Below, one piece after another: positions 39,726 through 47,864 of a DNA stretch of 49,062 nucleotides. The stretch comes from Sporobacter termitidis DSM 10068 (GTDB lineage: Bacteria; Bacillota; Clostridia; Oscillospirales; Oscillospiraceae): assembly GCF_900130065.1 (NCBI RefSeq), contig NZ_FQXV01000019.1, forward strand, positions 1 to 49,062, read 5' to 3'. The notes under the pieces were generated by a model. The model saw only the letters and a list, made by a program, of their open reading frames with translations. It was not told the DNA's origin and ran no database searches. The position numbers and the translations under genes were made by a program. Position 1 is the first letter of the stretch, and every line of letters begins with the position of its first letter.

Positions 39726-41255
39726 ATGTCAAGTGGCATAAAGGTCTCCACGGACAAAAAACCGCTGCTCATTACCGATACGATCCTGAGAGACGCCCAC
39801 CAGTCTCAGGCCGCCACCAGGATGCGCACGGAGGATATGCTCCCCGCCTGCGAGGTGCTCGACAGCATCGGCTACTGGTCCCTGGAATGCTGGGGCGGCG
39901 CCACGTTCGACTCCTGCATGCGGTTTCTCGACGAGGACCCGTGGGAAAGACTGCGGACGCTGAAGAAAGCGCTGCCGCATACGAAGCTGCAGATGCTGCT
40001 GCGCGGGCAGAATATCCTGGGCTATCGGAACTATTCCGACGATGTCCTGGACAAATTCTGCAAAAAGTCGATCGAAAACGGCATCGACGTCGTCAGGATT
40101 TTTGACGCCCTGAACGATACGAGAAACCTGCAGCAGGCCATGAAGAGCGTCAAGGAATACGGCGGGCTCTGTGAGCCGGCCATGTCGTACACCACAAGCC
40201 CGATCCACAACGAGCAGTATTTCATCGATCTGGCTTTAAAGCTCGAGGACATGGGCGCGGACGTCATCTGCATCAAGGATATGGCCAACCTCCTCCTGCC
40301 GATGGCCGCGTACAGCCTCGTTGAAAAGCTGAAACAGCGCGTGAAGGTGCCGATCCATCTGCACACCCACAACACCACCGGCACGGGCGACATGGTTTAT
40401 CTCATGGCGGCGCTGGCCGGCGTGGATATCGTGGATACCGCGCTGTCGCCCCTGGGCAACGGCACGTCCCAGCCGGCCACCGAGCCGCTGGTCGCCACGC
40501 TCAAGGGCCACGGGAGAGACACCGGTCTCGACCTTGAAAAGCTCAGCCGGGCCGCGGCGCACTTCAGAGGCGTCGCCGACAAGATGGCTGCGCAGGGCCT
40601 CATTGACCCCAAGGTGCTGAAGGTCGACACCAATACACTGACGTATCAGGTCCCCGGCGGCATGCTCTCCAACCTGATCTCCCAGCTGAAGGAAGCGAAG
40701 GCCGAGGATAAATATTACGACGTTCTGGCCGAAATTCCCCGGGTCCGCAAGGAATTCGGATATCCCCCACTGGTAACGCCCACAAGCCAGATCGTCGGCA
40801 CACAGGCCGTCATGAATGTCATCGGCGGAGAGCGTTACAAGATGGTCACCAAGGAATCCAAGGCGCTGATGCGCGGGGAATACGGGCAGCTGCCCGGCCC
40901 TGTGGACACCGCCGTTCAGAAGAAGATCATCGGCGACGACGAAGTGATCACCGTCCGCCCCGCCGATCTGCTCAAGCCGGAATTTGAAAAGCTCAAGGCG
41001 GAGATCGGAGACCTTGCCCGCTCGGAGGAGGACGTTTTAAGCTACGCGCTCTTCCCGCAGGTCGCCAAAGCCTTCTTTGAGCGCCGCCTTGAAAAGGAAA
41101 ACGGCATCAGCGACGAGCTCATTGCCGTGATCACAGCGGCGATTCAGGCGCATGGCGGGAAACAGGTTCATCCCCTCATCCGCAATTTCGGAAGCACGCA
41201 TAAAGCGACCGCCGATATGCCGGCGATCAATCCCACGATTCGCAGCTGCAGATAA
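39726..41255 (+). CDS. oadA: Biotin-dependent pyruvate/oxaloacetate carboxyltransferase (OadA N-terminal / transcarboxylase 5S type)
   Basis: 509 aa; GAGGTGA lies 6 nt before the ATG. It is a TIM-barrel carboxyltransferase: ITDTILRDAHQSQAATRM, metal His-x-His in HLHTHNTTG, carbamylated Lys in VICIKDMANLL, and a PYC/OADA C domain (about 310-460). The length stops before where a biotinyl domain would sit in OadA; that domain is a separate gene next door. This makes it equal in plan to the 5S subunit of Propionibacterium transcarboxylase (about 505 aa), which carries CO2 to pyruvate to form oxaloacetate. With gcdA and the carrier it forms the three-subunit set. The reaction pyruvate plus carboxybiotin gives oxaloacetate, or the reverse. 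Confidence 0.85.
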   Translation: MSSGIKVSTDKKPLLITDTILRDAHQSQAATRMRTEDMLPACEVLDSIGYWSLECWGGATFDSCMRFLDEDPWERLRTLKKALPHTKLQMLLRGQNILGYRNYSDDVLDKFCKKSIENGIDVVRIFDALNDTRNLQQAMKSVKEYGGLCEPAMSYTTSPIHNEQYFIDLALKLEDMGADVICIKDMANLLLPMAAYSLVEKLKQRVKVPIHLHTHNTTGTGDMVYLMAALAGVDIVDTALSPLGNGTSQPATEPLVATLKGHGRDTGLDLEKLSRAAAHFRGVADKMAAQGLIDPKVLKVDTNTLTYQVPGGMLSNLISQLKEAKAEDKYYDVLAEIPRVRKEFGYPPLVTPTSQIVGTQAVMNVIGGERYKMVTKESKALMRGEYGQLPGPVDTAVQKKIIGDDEVITVRPADLLKPEFEKLKAEIGDLARSEEDVLSYALFPQVAKAFFERRLEKENGISDELIAVITAAIQAHGGKQVHPLIRNFGSTHKATADMPAINPTIRSCR

Positions 41256-41283
41256 ATTTCGATGAAACGGAGACAGATGTAAT

Positions 41284-41679
41284 ATGAAAAATTATAAAAT
41301 TACGATCAATGGCAAGACCTATGATGTGGGCGTGGAAGAAGCCGATGGCGGCGTTGAGGTAAAGTCCGTCCAGGCCGCTGTTTCCGCACCGAAGGCGGCC
41401 CCCGCGGCACCGGCGCCGGCGACCGCGCCCGCACCCAAAGCAGCCGCGGCGCCCAAGGCGGCCGGCTCCGGCGATGTGACGGCCCCGCTGCCCGGCACCG
41501 TCCTTTCCGTTGCCGTATCCGAGGGACAGCAGGTGAAGGCGGGACAGGTTCTCGTGATTTTCGAGGCCATGAAGATGGAAAACGAGATCGTGGCGCCTGC
41601 CGCCGGCACCGTCAAAAAGGTCCACGTGTCCAAGGGCGCGGTGCTCGAGACCGGCACGCCGGTGGTTTCCATCGGTTAA
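41284..41679 (+). CDS. gcdC: Biotin carboxyl carrier protein (1.3S/GcdC type)
   Basis: 131 aa. N-terminal strand domain ([20 protein letters not shown]), an Ala/Pro/Lys linker (about 34-62) and a C-terminal biotinyl domain with the biotinylation motif EAMKMEN (Lys97). Size and plan equal the 1.3S subunit of transcarboxylase (123 aa) and GcdC. It shuttles CO2 between the two carboxyltransferases in the preceding genes. A hairpin (41697-41722) follows. Confidence 0.92.
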   Translation: MKNYKITINGKTYDVGVEEADGGVEVKSVQAAVSAPKAAPAAPAPATAPAPKAAAAPKAAGSGDVTAPLPGTVLSVAVSEGQQVKAGQVLVIFEAMKMENEIVAPAAGTVKKVHVSKGAVLETGTPVVSIG

Positions 41680-41696
41680 AAGGGTTACTTGTCTTA

Positions 41697-41722
41697 AAGC
41701 CGTGGGCAGACGCTCACGGCTT
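41697..41722 (+). other. Hairpin after the biotin carrier gene
   Basis: AAGCCGTG / CACGGCTT (41697-41704 / 41715-41722) plus an inner GC pair; no U-run. Perhaps a processing or partial termination site separating the carboxyltransferase genes from the beta-oxidation genes. Confidence 0.4.
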
Positions 41723-41827
41723 CGAGGCGAAACAGGGGCAAACCGGAAGGTCATTTTCGCATAGCGGCGCAGCGTAAAACGGCACGTGATGAAAGATGCT
41801 TGAAAATTAATAAGGAGGAAATATTCA

Positions 41828-42988
41828 ATGGATTTCGGTTACACTGAAGATCAAAAAATGATAGCAGAACTGGCAAAAGATTTCGCGGAGAAAGAAATCG
41901 CGCCCCATGTCGATGAGGACGAAGAAAACCATTTTTATCGCCGTGAAATCCTGTCCAAGATGGGCGAACTGGGCCTTTTAGGCTTCAATATCCCCGAGGA
42001 GTACGGCGGAAACGGCCTGGGCTGGATGGAAGCCGTCGCCGCGCTGTATGAGATCGCCAAGGTCCACACCTCCTGGCGCCTGTCCGTCAGCGGCAACGTC
42101 TGGGGCCCCGCGCTGACGATCCTCGAGTACGGCACCGAGGAGCAGAAGCAGAAGTATATCCCCGGCCTGTGCAGCGGCGAGTATGCCGGCAGCTTTGCCA
42201 TCACGGAAGCCAACTCCGGCTCCGACGTGGCCAGCATGAAAATGACGGCCAAGGATTGCGGCGACCACTGGCTGTTAAACGGCAGCAAAATGTGGATCTC
42301 CGGCGGCCACACCTGCGATATCGGCCTCGTCTACGCCAAGACCGATCCCGCCGCGGGCGCCAAGGGCGTTTCCTGCTTCATCGTCGATTACAATGAAACC
42401 ACCGAAGGCGTCAGCAGGATTCCGATCCACAAAAAGGTCGGCATGTGGCCGGCGCCCACGTCCGAGCTCGTCTTTGAGGACGTCAAGATTCCAAAGGAGA
42501 ACCTCCTCGGGCCGCTGAACAAGGGTTTCCAGATCTGCATGTGGATGCTGAACAATACGCGCATGGGCTGCGCCACGGGCGCCGCGGCGCTGTCGGCCGC
42601 CGCTCTTGAGGGCGCCGTGCAGTATGCCAATGAGCGCACGCAGTTCGGCCAGCCCATCGGCAAGTTCCAGATGATCCAGCAGCAGATCGCCGAGATGAAG
42701 CTGGAGGACGACGCGGCAAAATTAATGGTATTCAGAGCCGCCTGGCTGAAGGAAAACAAGCTGCCCAGCCAGCAGGCCACGTCCATGGCGAAGCTGTTCG
42801 CCTGCAACGCCGCCGTCCACGGCGCCAACATGGCCATGAAGATTTACGGCTCCTACGGCTATTCCGACGAATATCCCTGCGGCAGATGGCTCCGTGACGC
42901 CAAGCAGTTTGAAACGCTGGAGGGCACGTCCAACATCCACATGGGCATTGTCGCCGGCATCGAGCTGGGCTACACGCCGAACAGGTAA
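41828..42988 (+). CDS. Acyl-CoA dehydrogenase, glutaryl-CoA dehydrogenase-like (non-decarboxylating type?)
   Basis: 386 aa; AAGGAGG lies 9 nt before the ATG. Acyl-CoA dehydrogenase motifs: FAITEANSGSDVASM (FAD/substrate), ERTQFGQPIGKFQ, and the C-terminal LRDAKQFETLEGTSNIHM with the catalytic Glu in LEGT. The segments GDHWLLNGSKMWISGG, PKENLLGPLNKGFQICM and YGYSDEYPCGRWLRDAKQ look more like the Syntrophus/Desulfococcus glutaryl-CoA (or cyclohexene-CoA) dehydrogenases I remember than like clostridial Bcd. Located right after the GcdA-type genes, it would supply glutaconyl-CoA from glutaryl-CoA. Butyryl-CoA dehydrogenase is the alternative; no etfAB genes are in the window. Confidence 0.7.
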   Translation: MDFGYTEDQKMIAELAKDFAEKEIAPHVDEDEENHFYRREILSKMGELGLLGFNIPEEYGGNGLGWMEAVAALYEIAKVHTSWRLSVSGNVWGPALTILEYGTEEQKQKYIPGLCSGEYAGSFAITEANSGSDVASMKMTAKDCGDHWLLNGSKMWISGGHTCDIGLVYAKTDPAAGAKGVSCFIVDYNETTEGVSRIPIHKKVGMWPAPTSELVFEDVKIPKENLLGPLNKGFQICMWMLNNTRMGCATGAAALSAAALEGAVQYANERTQFGQPIGKFQMIQQQIAEMKLEDDAAKLMVFRAAWLKENKLPSQQATSMAKLFACNAAVHGANMAMKIYGSYGYSDEYPCGRWLRDAKQFETLEGTSNIHMGIVAGIELGYTPNR

Positions 42989-43014
42989 TAACACAACGAA
43001 GGGAATGTCGCCTG

Positions 43015-43788
43015 ATGAACGTCTCCTATGAGGTGAAAGGGCATGTCGCCCTCCTGACCATCAACAGACCAGAAGCGTTAAACGCATTAAACACCAATGT
43101 TCTCCAGGATCTGGCGCAGGCGCTGAGCCAGGCGGAAGCGGATAACGACGTCTATGTCCTCGTCCTGACGGGCGCGGGCAAGGCGTTCGTCGCCGGCGCG
43201 GACATTTCGCAGATGAAGGATTTCACTGCTGTCGAGGCGAAGGCCTTCGGCGATTACGGCAACGGCGTGTTCTATAAAATCGAGAGCATGTCCAAGCCCG
43301 TCATCGCCGCCATCAACGGCTACGCGCTGGGCGGCGGCTGTGAGCTGGCCATGGCCAGCGATATCCGGATTGCCGGCACGAAGGCCAAATTCGGCCAGCC
43401 AGAGGTGGGGCTCGGGATCACGCCGGGCTTCGGCGGGACCCAGCGGCTGCCCAGGATCGTCGGCGCTTCAAAGGCCAAGGAGCTCATCCTGACCGCCGAG
43501 ACGATCGGCGCCGACGAGGCGCTGCGGATCGGCCTCGTCAGCAAGGTCGTCCCCGACGAAGAGCTTCTGAACACGGCCCTCGAGATGGCAAACAAGATTG
43601 CCGCCAACGCCCAGGTGGCCGTCCGGCAGAGCAAGGACGCCATCAATAAGGGCATGCAGAGCGATATCGCGACAGGGCTTGCCTACGAGGCCCAGGCCTT
43701 TGCCGTATGCTTTGCCACCGAGGACCAGAAGGATGCCATGACCGCCTTTGTCAGCAAGAGCAAGGTCACTCAGTTTAAAAATAAGTAA
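43015..43788 (+). CDS. crt: Enoyl-CoA hydratase (crotonase)
   Basis: 257 aa. Crotonase fold: oxyanion-hole AGADISQM, catalytic Glu in GYALGGGCELAMASDIRIA, second Glu in GQPEVGLGITPGFGGTQRL. It hydrates crotonyl-CoA to 3-hydroxybutyryl-CoA. GAAGGGA lies about 10 nt before the ATG; the gap from the dehydrogenase stop is 26 nt. Followed by hbd, as in butyrate pathways. Confidence 0.92.
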   Translation: MNVSYEVKGHVALLTINRPEALNALNTNVLQDLAQALSQAEADNDVYVLVLTGAGKAFVAGADISQMKDFTAVEAKAFGDYGNGVFYKIESMSKPVIAAINGYALGGGCELAMASDIRIAGTKAKFGQPEVGLGITPGFGGTQRLPRIVGASKAKELILTAETIGADEALRIGLVSKVVPDEELLNTALEMANKIAANAQVAVRQSKDAINKGMQSDIATGLAYEAQAFAVCFATEDQKDAMTAFVSKSKVTQFKNK

Positions 43789-43844
43789 CCACCATGCGGA
43801 GGCGCCGGCCCCTGGTATGACGTCTCCGGGAAGGATTTTGTTTT

Positions 43845-44690
43845 ATGAAAAAAATCAGTGTGATCGGCGCCGGTACGATGGGCACCGATATTGCCCAGGT
43901 TTTTGCTCAAAAGGGCTTTGACGTGGTCATCCGCGATATTACGGACGACATCATCAGCAAATCCGCCGCCAAGCTGGAAAGGTCCCTGGCCCGCCTCGTG
44001 GAAAAGGGCAAAATAACGGCGGAAGACAAGCAGAAGCTGCAGTCGCATATCTCCTTCACCACCGACCTGAACGCGTCGGCCGACGCCGATGTGGTGATCG
44101 AAGCGATCATCGAGGACGTCAAGATCAAAAAGGACCTGTTCAAGCAGCTGGACGGCCTGTGCAAGCCGGAGACCATCCTGGCCACCAACACCTCCTCCAT
44201 CTCAATCACGGAGATCTCGGCCGCGGTGGCCCGCAAGGACAAATTCATCGGCATGCACTTTTTTAATCCCGTGCCGGTGATGAAGCTTGTCGAGGTCATC
44301 CGTGGGATGGCCACGTCGGACGAGACATTCAAGGCGATCATGGAGCTGTCCCGCGTGATCGGCAAAGAGCCTGTCGAGGTCAACGACGGCCCCGGCTTTA
44401 TCGTCAATAAAATCCTCGTTCCGATGATCAACGAGGCCGTCTGCGTTCTCCAGGACGGCATTGCGTCCGCCGAAGATATCGACAAGGCGATGCAGCTGGG
44501 CGCCAACCACCCCATGGGCCCGCTGGCGCTTTCAGACCTCATCGGCAACGACGTTGTGCTCCATATCATGAATATTCTTTATGAAGAAACGGGCGACCCC
44601 AAATACCGCCCGAACATACTCCTGAAGAAAATGGTCAGGGGCGGGCTGCTCGGCAAAAAAACCGGCAGAGGCTTTTACACATACCAATGA
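43845..44690 (+). CDS. hbd: 3-hydroxybutyryl-CoA dehydrogenase
   Basis: 281 aa. NAD-binding GAGTMGTDIAQVFA at the N-terminus, substrate-binding HFFNPVPVMKLVEVIRG with catalytic His, then DGPGFIVNKILVPMINEAV and a C-terminal helical domain ending KMVRGGLLGKKTGRGFYTYQ. It interconverts 3-hydroxybutyryl-CoA and acetoacetyl-CoA. Operon partner of crt (56-nt gap). No thiolase is present in the window. Confidence 0.95.
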   Translation: MKKISVIGAGTMGTDIAQVFAQKGFDVVIRDITDDIISKSAAKLERSLARLVEKGKITAEDKQKLQSHISFTTDLNASADADVVIEAIIEDVKIKKDLFKQLDGLCKPETILATNTSSISITEISAAVARKDKFIGMHFFNPVPVMKLVEVIRGMATSDETFKAIMELSRVIGKEPVEVNDGPGFIVNKILVPMINEAVCVLQDGIASAEDIDKAMQLGANHPMGPLALSDLIGNDVVLHIMNILYEETGDPKYRPNILLKKMVRGGLLGKKTGRGFYTYQ

Positions 44691-44701
44691 TACGCCATGC
44701 C

Positions 44702-44733
44702 TTACAAACGCGCGCGGATGCGCGCGTTTGTAA
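44702..44733 (+). other. Strong GC-rich hairpin without U-tract
   Basis: Perfect 14-bp stem (44702-44715 / 44720-44733), loop GGAT, 9 nt after hbd. No T-run follows, so a classical terminator is unlikely; mRNA processing or stability is the better reading. Confidence 0.6.
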
Positions 44734-44833
44734 AGTGCATCAAACCGGAGGTTACCAGCGGAATCGGCAAATAACCTCTGATATTCAGTAGTGACACAGC
44801 GCCTTAAAATTTGGAGGCAAGGAGAGAATCACT

Positions 44834-45493
44834 GTGAACAAATTAACGACCGCCGAAGAAGCCGTTAAAAAGGTTAAGGACGGCGATACGCTCCTCGTAG
44901 GCGGTTTTTTGATGGCAGGGAGTCCCGAAACACTCATAAAAGCCCTTCTCGAGACCAGCACGGCAAAGGATCTGACGATCGTTTCCAACGATACGGGAAC
45001 GGTTGACTCAAACATGATCAAGGTGATGCAGCAGGGGCGCGTCAAAAAGGTACACGGGTCATATATCGGCTCGAACCCCATGACGGGCCAGATGCTGATC
45101 GACGACAAGGACAGCGTGACGCTGTATCCGCAGGGGACGCTGGCGGAAAAAATCCGCTGCGGCGGGGCCGGTATCGCCGGTTTCTATACGCCGGTGGGCG
45201 TCGGAACGATCATAGAGGACGGCAAGGAGAAGCGCACGTTTGACGGCAAGGACTACCTGCTGGAAACGGCGCTGCGCGGAAATGTCGCCTTCGTCAAGGC
45301 GACGGTGGCCGATAAGTTCGGCAACTGCTTCATGCGCGGATCGACGAAGAACTTCGGCGCGATCATGGCGCGGGCGGCGGATTATGTCGTTGCGGAAGCC
45401 AAAAAGATCGTGGAGGTCGGCGAGCTGGACCCGGAGCTTGTGACGATTCCGGGGATATTTATCGACGCCCTCGTGCAATCGGAGGATGCGTAA
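44834..45493 (+). CDS. ctfA: 3-oxoacid/butyrate-acetoacetate-type CoA-transferase, subunit A
   Basis: 219 aa with a GTG start at 44834 (AAGGAGAG 8 nt upstream). Family I CoA-transferase subunit A: GDTLLVGGFLMAGSPETLI, NDTGTVD, GSYIGSNP, YPQGTLAEKIRCGGAGIAGFYTPVG and NFGAIMARAADYV. It lacks the catalytic Glu, which is in subunit B. The size (219/216) is that of AtoD/AtoA or CtfA/B, not of glutaconate CoA-transferase (about 320/266). It may activate an acid (butyrate, acetoacetate or glutarate) with acetyl-CoA or succinyl-CoA. Subunit B starts on the next base. Confidence 0.9.
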   Translation: MNKLTTAEEAVKKVKDGDTLLVGGFLMAGSPETLIKALLETSTAKDLTIVSNDTGTVDSNMIKVMQQGRVKKVHGSYIGSNPMTGQMLIDDKDSVTLYPQGTLAEKIRCGGAGIAGFYTPVGVGTIIEDGKEKRTFDGKDYLLETALRGNVAFVKATVADKFGNCFMRGSTKNFGAIMARAADYVVAEAKKIVEVGELDPELVTIPGIFIDALVQSEDA

Positions 45494-46144
45494 ATGGACA
45501 CGAAGAATTTTATCGCCAAGCGCGTGGCAAAGGAGCTCAAGGACGGCGACGTCGTCAATCTTGGCATAGGACTGCCCACGCTCGTGGCAAACTACGTGCC
45601 GGAGGGCATCCAGATAACGCTGCAGGCCGAGCACGGGATCCTTGGTTCCGGCCCGGCGGCAAAGCCCGGGGAGGAAGATCCTGAGATCATCAACGCGGGC
45701 GGCTTTCCAATCACCGTTCTGCCCGGGGCCTGCTTTTTCGACAGCTCCACGTCCTTCGGGATTATCCGCGGGGGCCATGTGGACGTCACGATTCTCGGCG
45801 CCCTGCAGGTCGACGAAAAAGGGAACATCGCCAACTGGATGGTGCCGGGAAAGCGCGTCCCCGGCATGGGCGGCGCCATGGACCTGGTCGTCGGCGCGAA
45901 AGAGGTCATCGTGGCGATGGAGCACGCCATAAAGGGCGAGCCCAAAATCATGAAGACGTGTACGTATCCGCTGACGGCCGTCGGCGTCGTCAAAAAAATC
46001 ATTACAGAAATGGGCGTGATGGATATCACCAAGGACGGCATTGTGCTGACCGAGGTCGCCCCCGGCTTCACCGCGGAGGATGTGCAGGCGGTGACGGACG
46101 CAAAGCTCATCGTCCCAAATAACCTCGCCGTGATGGAAATTTGA
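45494..46144 (+). CDS. ctfB: CoA-transferase, subunit B
   Basis: 216 aa; ATG adjoins the subunit A stop. Catalytic Glu lies in QAEHGILGSGP (normally SENG), forming the gamma-glutamyl-CoA thioester. GDVVNLGIGLPTLV at the N-terminus and GGHVDVTILGALQVDEKGN, then PGKRVPGMGGAMDLV in the middle are standard. Its variant AEHG in place of SENG is found in acetoacetate/butyrate transferases, so the substrate cannot be fixed from this alone. Confidence 0.9.
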   Translation: MDTKNFIAKRVAKELKDGDVVNLGIGLPTLVANYVPEGIQITLQAEHGILGSGPAAKPGEEDPEIINAGGFPITVLPGACFFDSSTSFGIIRGGHVDVTILGALQVDEKGNIANWMVPGKRVPGMGGAMDLVVGAKEVIVAMEHAIKGEPKIMKTCTYPLTAVGVVKKIITEMGVMDITKDGIVLTEVAPGFTAEDVQAVTDAKLIVPNNLAVMEI

Positions 46145-46163
46145 TTAACAAAGGTGTTGAAAA

Positions 46164-47756
46164 ATGGAAACATACGGAATAGAAAAGCTTGGGATAATCG
46201 GTGCAAAAACTGTTTACCGCAACCTGACCGGCGCGCAGCTGACGGAAGCGGCGCTGCGCCGCGGAGAAGGCACGCTGAGCAACACCGGGGCGCTTGTTGT
46301 GACGACCGGCAAATATACCGGCCGCAGTCCGGACGATAAGTTTATCGTCGATACGCCGGGCGTTCACGACGTCATCGCGTGGGGCAAGGCCAACAAACCC
46401 ATCAGCCGGGAAAAATTTGACGCCATCAAAGGCAAGGTCGCGGCGTACCTGCAAAACCGCGAGGTGTTTATCTTTGATGGCCGGGCCGGCGCCGACCCTG
46501 CCTATACAAAAAAATTCAGGGTCGTCAACGAGCTCGCGAGCCAGAATCTGTTTATCCATCAGCTGCTGATCCGTCCCACCAAAGAGGAACTGGATCATTA
46601 CGGAGAGCCGGATTTTACAATTCTGAGCGCCCCCGGGTTTAAGTGCGATCCCAAGGCTGACGGCGTGAACTCCGAAGCGGCCATCATGATCGACTATGAA
46701 GCGCACATGATTGTCATCTGCGGCACGCAGTACGCCGGCGAGATCAAAAAAGCCGTATTCTCGACGCTGAACTATGTCATGCCGCTGGAGAAAAATATTC
46801 TGCCGATGCATTGCTCGGCCAATATGAATCCCGAGACCGGCGACACGGCGGTATTTTTCGGACTGTCAGGCACCGGGAAAACCACTCTTTCCGCCGACCC
46901 CCAGCTCAAATTGATCGGCGATGACGAGCACGGCTGGTCGGACCAGGGCATTTTCAATTTCGAGGGCGGCTGCTACGCGAAATGCATCAACCTGGACAAG
47001 GACGCCGAACCGGAGATTTTCGGCGCGATCCGGTTTGGCAGCCTGGTCGAAAACGTGGTGATGGACCCCGAAACCCGGGAGTTCGATTTCCAGGACGACA
47101 GCTTAACCGAAAATACCCGCGTCGGATATCCGATTGATTTTATAAGCAACGCGGAGATCCCCGGCGTCGGCGGCATCCCCAAGGTCGTCGTTTTCCTGAC
47201 GGCCGACGCTTTCGGGGTTCTGCCTCCGATTTCACGGCTGAACCAGGATGCGGCCATGTATCATTTCGTCACGGGCTTTACGGCGAAGCTGGCCGGCACG
47301 GAGCGCGGCGTCGTTGAGCCGCAGCCCACCTTCTCCACGCTGTTCGGCGAACCGTTCATGCCGCTTGCCCCGGCCCGGTACGCGCAGATGCTGGGTGAAA
47401 GGATCGCAAAGTACAACACGAAGGTCTATCTCGTGAATACCGGCTGGTCGGGCGGCCCCTATGGCGTCGGCAGCAGAATGAAGCTGCGCTACACGCGCGC
47501 CATGATTGCCGCCGCCCTGAACGGGACGCTTGATTCGGCGGAATACAAGCATGACGGCCTGTTTAATGTGGACGTGCCGCAGAGTTGTCCCAACGTGCCG
47601 GCTGAGATCATGAATCCGCGGGATACGTGGGCGGACAAAAAGGCTTACGATGAGACGGCAAACAAGCTGGCGGGAATGTTCCGGGACAATTTTGCAAAGA
47701 AGTATCCCGACATGCCCAAAAACATCATTGCCGCCGGCCCGAGGGCGGCCGAATAA
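46164..47756 (+). CDS. pckA: Phosphoenolpyruvate carboxykinase (ATP)
   Basis: 530 aa; AAAGGTG lies 7 nt before the ATG. Signature: VVTTGKYTGRSPDDKFIVD near the N-terminus, P-loop GLSGTGKTTLSADP (about 233-246), metal/substrate LIGDDEHGW and FNFEGGCYAK, and TRCMI-type end NTGWSGGPYGVG with arginines. It interconverts oxaloacetate plus ATP and PEP plus CO2 plus ADP. It follows ctfB after 19 nt on the same strand. With the transcarboxylase-like genes upstream it may use the oxaloacetate they form, or feed them. Confidence 0.95.
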   Translation: METYGIEKLGIIGAKTVYRNLTGAQLTEAALRRGEGTLSNTGALVVTTGKYTGRSPDDKFIVDTPGVHDVIAWGKANKPISREKFDAIKGKVAAYLQNREVFIFDGRAGADPAYTKKFRVVNELASQNLFIHQLLIRPTKEELDHYGEPDFTILSAPGFKCDPKADGVNSEAAIMIDYEAHMIVICGTQYAGEIKKAVFSTLNYVMPLEKNILPMHCSANMNPETGDTAVFFGLSGTGKTTLSADPQLKLIGDDEHGWSDQGIFNFEGGCYAKCINLDKDAEPEIFGAIRFGSLVENVVMDPETREFDFQDDSLTENTRVGYPIDFISNAEIPGVGGIPKVVVFLTADAFGVLPPISRLNQDAAMYHFVTGFTAKLAGTERGVVEPQPTFSTLFGEPFMPLAPARYAQMLGERIAKYNTKVYLVNTGWSGGPYGVGSRMKLRYTRAMIAAALNGTLDSAEYKHDGLFNVDVPQSCPNVPAEIMNPRDTWADKKAYDETANKLAGMFRDNFAKKYPDMPKNIIAAGPRAAE

Positions 47757-47797
47757 CGCGTTTTAAGGCCGCCCGATGCCACAGGCAAACAAAAACA

Positions 47798-47837
47798 TGA
47801 AAACTCGTTTCGCCATGAAGCGGGTTTTCAGCTTTTC
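47798..47837 (+). terminator. Terminator-like hairpin after pckA
   Basis: TGAAAAC (47798-47804) pairs with GTTTTCA (47824-47830) and the stem continues inward with one mismatch and a wobble; followed by GCTTTTCC. Ends the long metabolic operon. Confidence 0.65.
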
Positions 47838-47864
47838 CTTTACCTTGAGGAGCTTATTATTAAA

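Noticed and set aside
37874-39772. 632-codon open frame on the minus strand opposite gcdA
   Set aside because: It mirrors a strongly recognised gene, comes from high-GC third positions, and its translation (runs of LAVHDINLGG, DAGAADRH) has no plausible fold.
41828-42988. Calling the acyl-CoA dehydrogenase simply bcd (butyryl-CoA dehydrogenase)
   Set aside because: The recalled clostridial Bcd sequence differs at several signature stretches, while glutaryl-CoA-dehydrogenase-type stretches match; kept as an alternative only.
44702-44733. Rho-independent terminator after hbd
   Set aside because: The stem is strong but no U-run follows.
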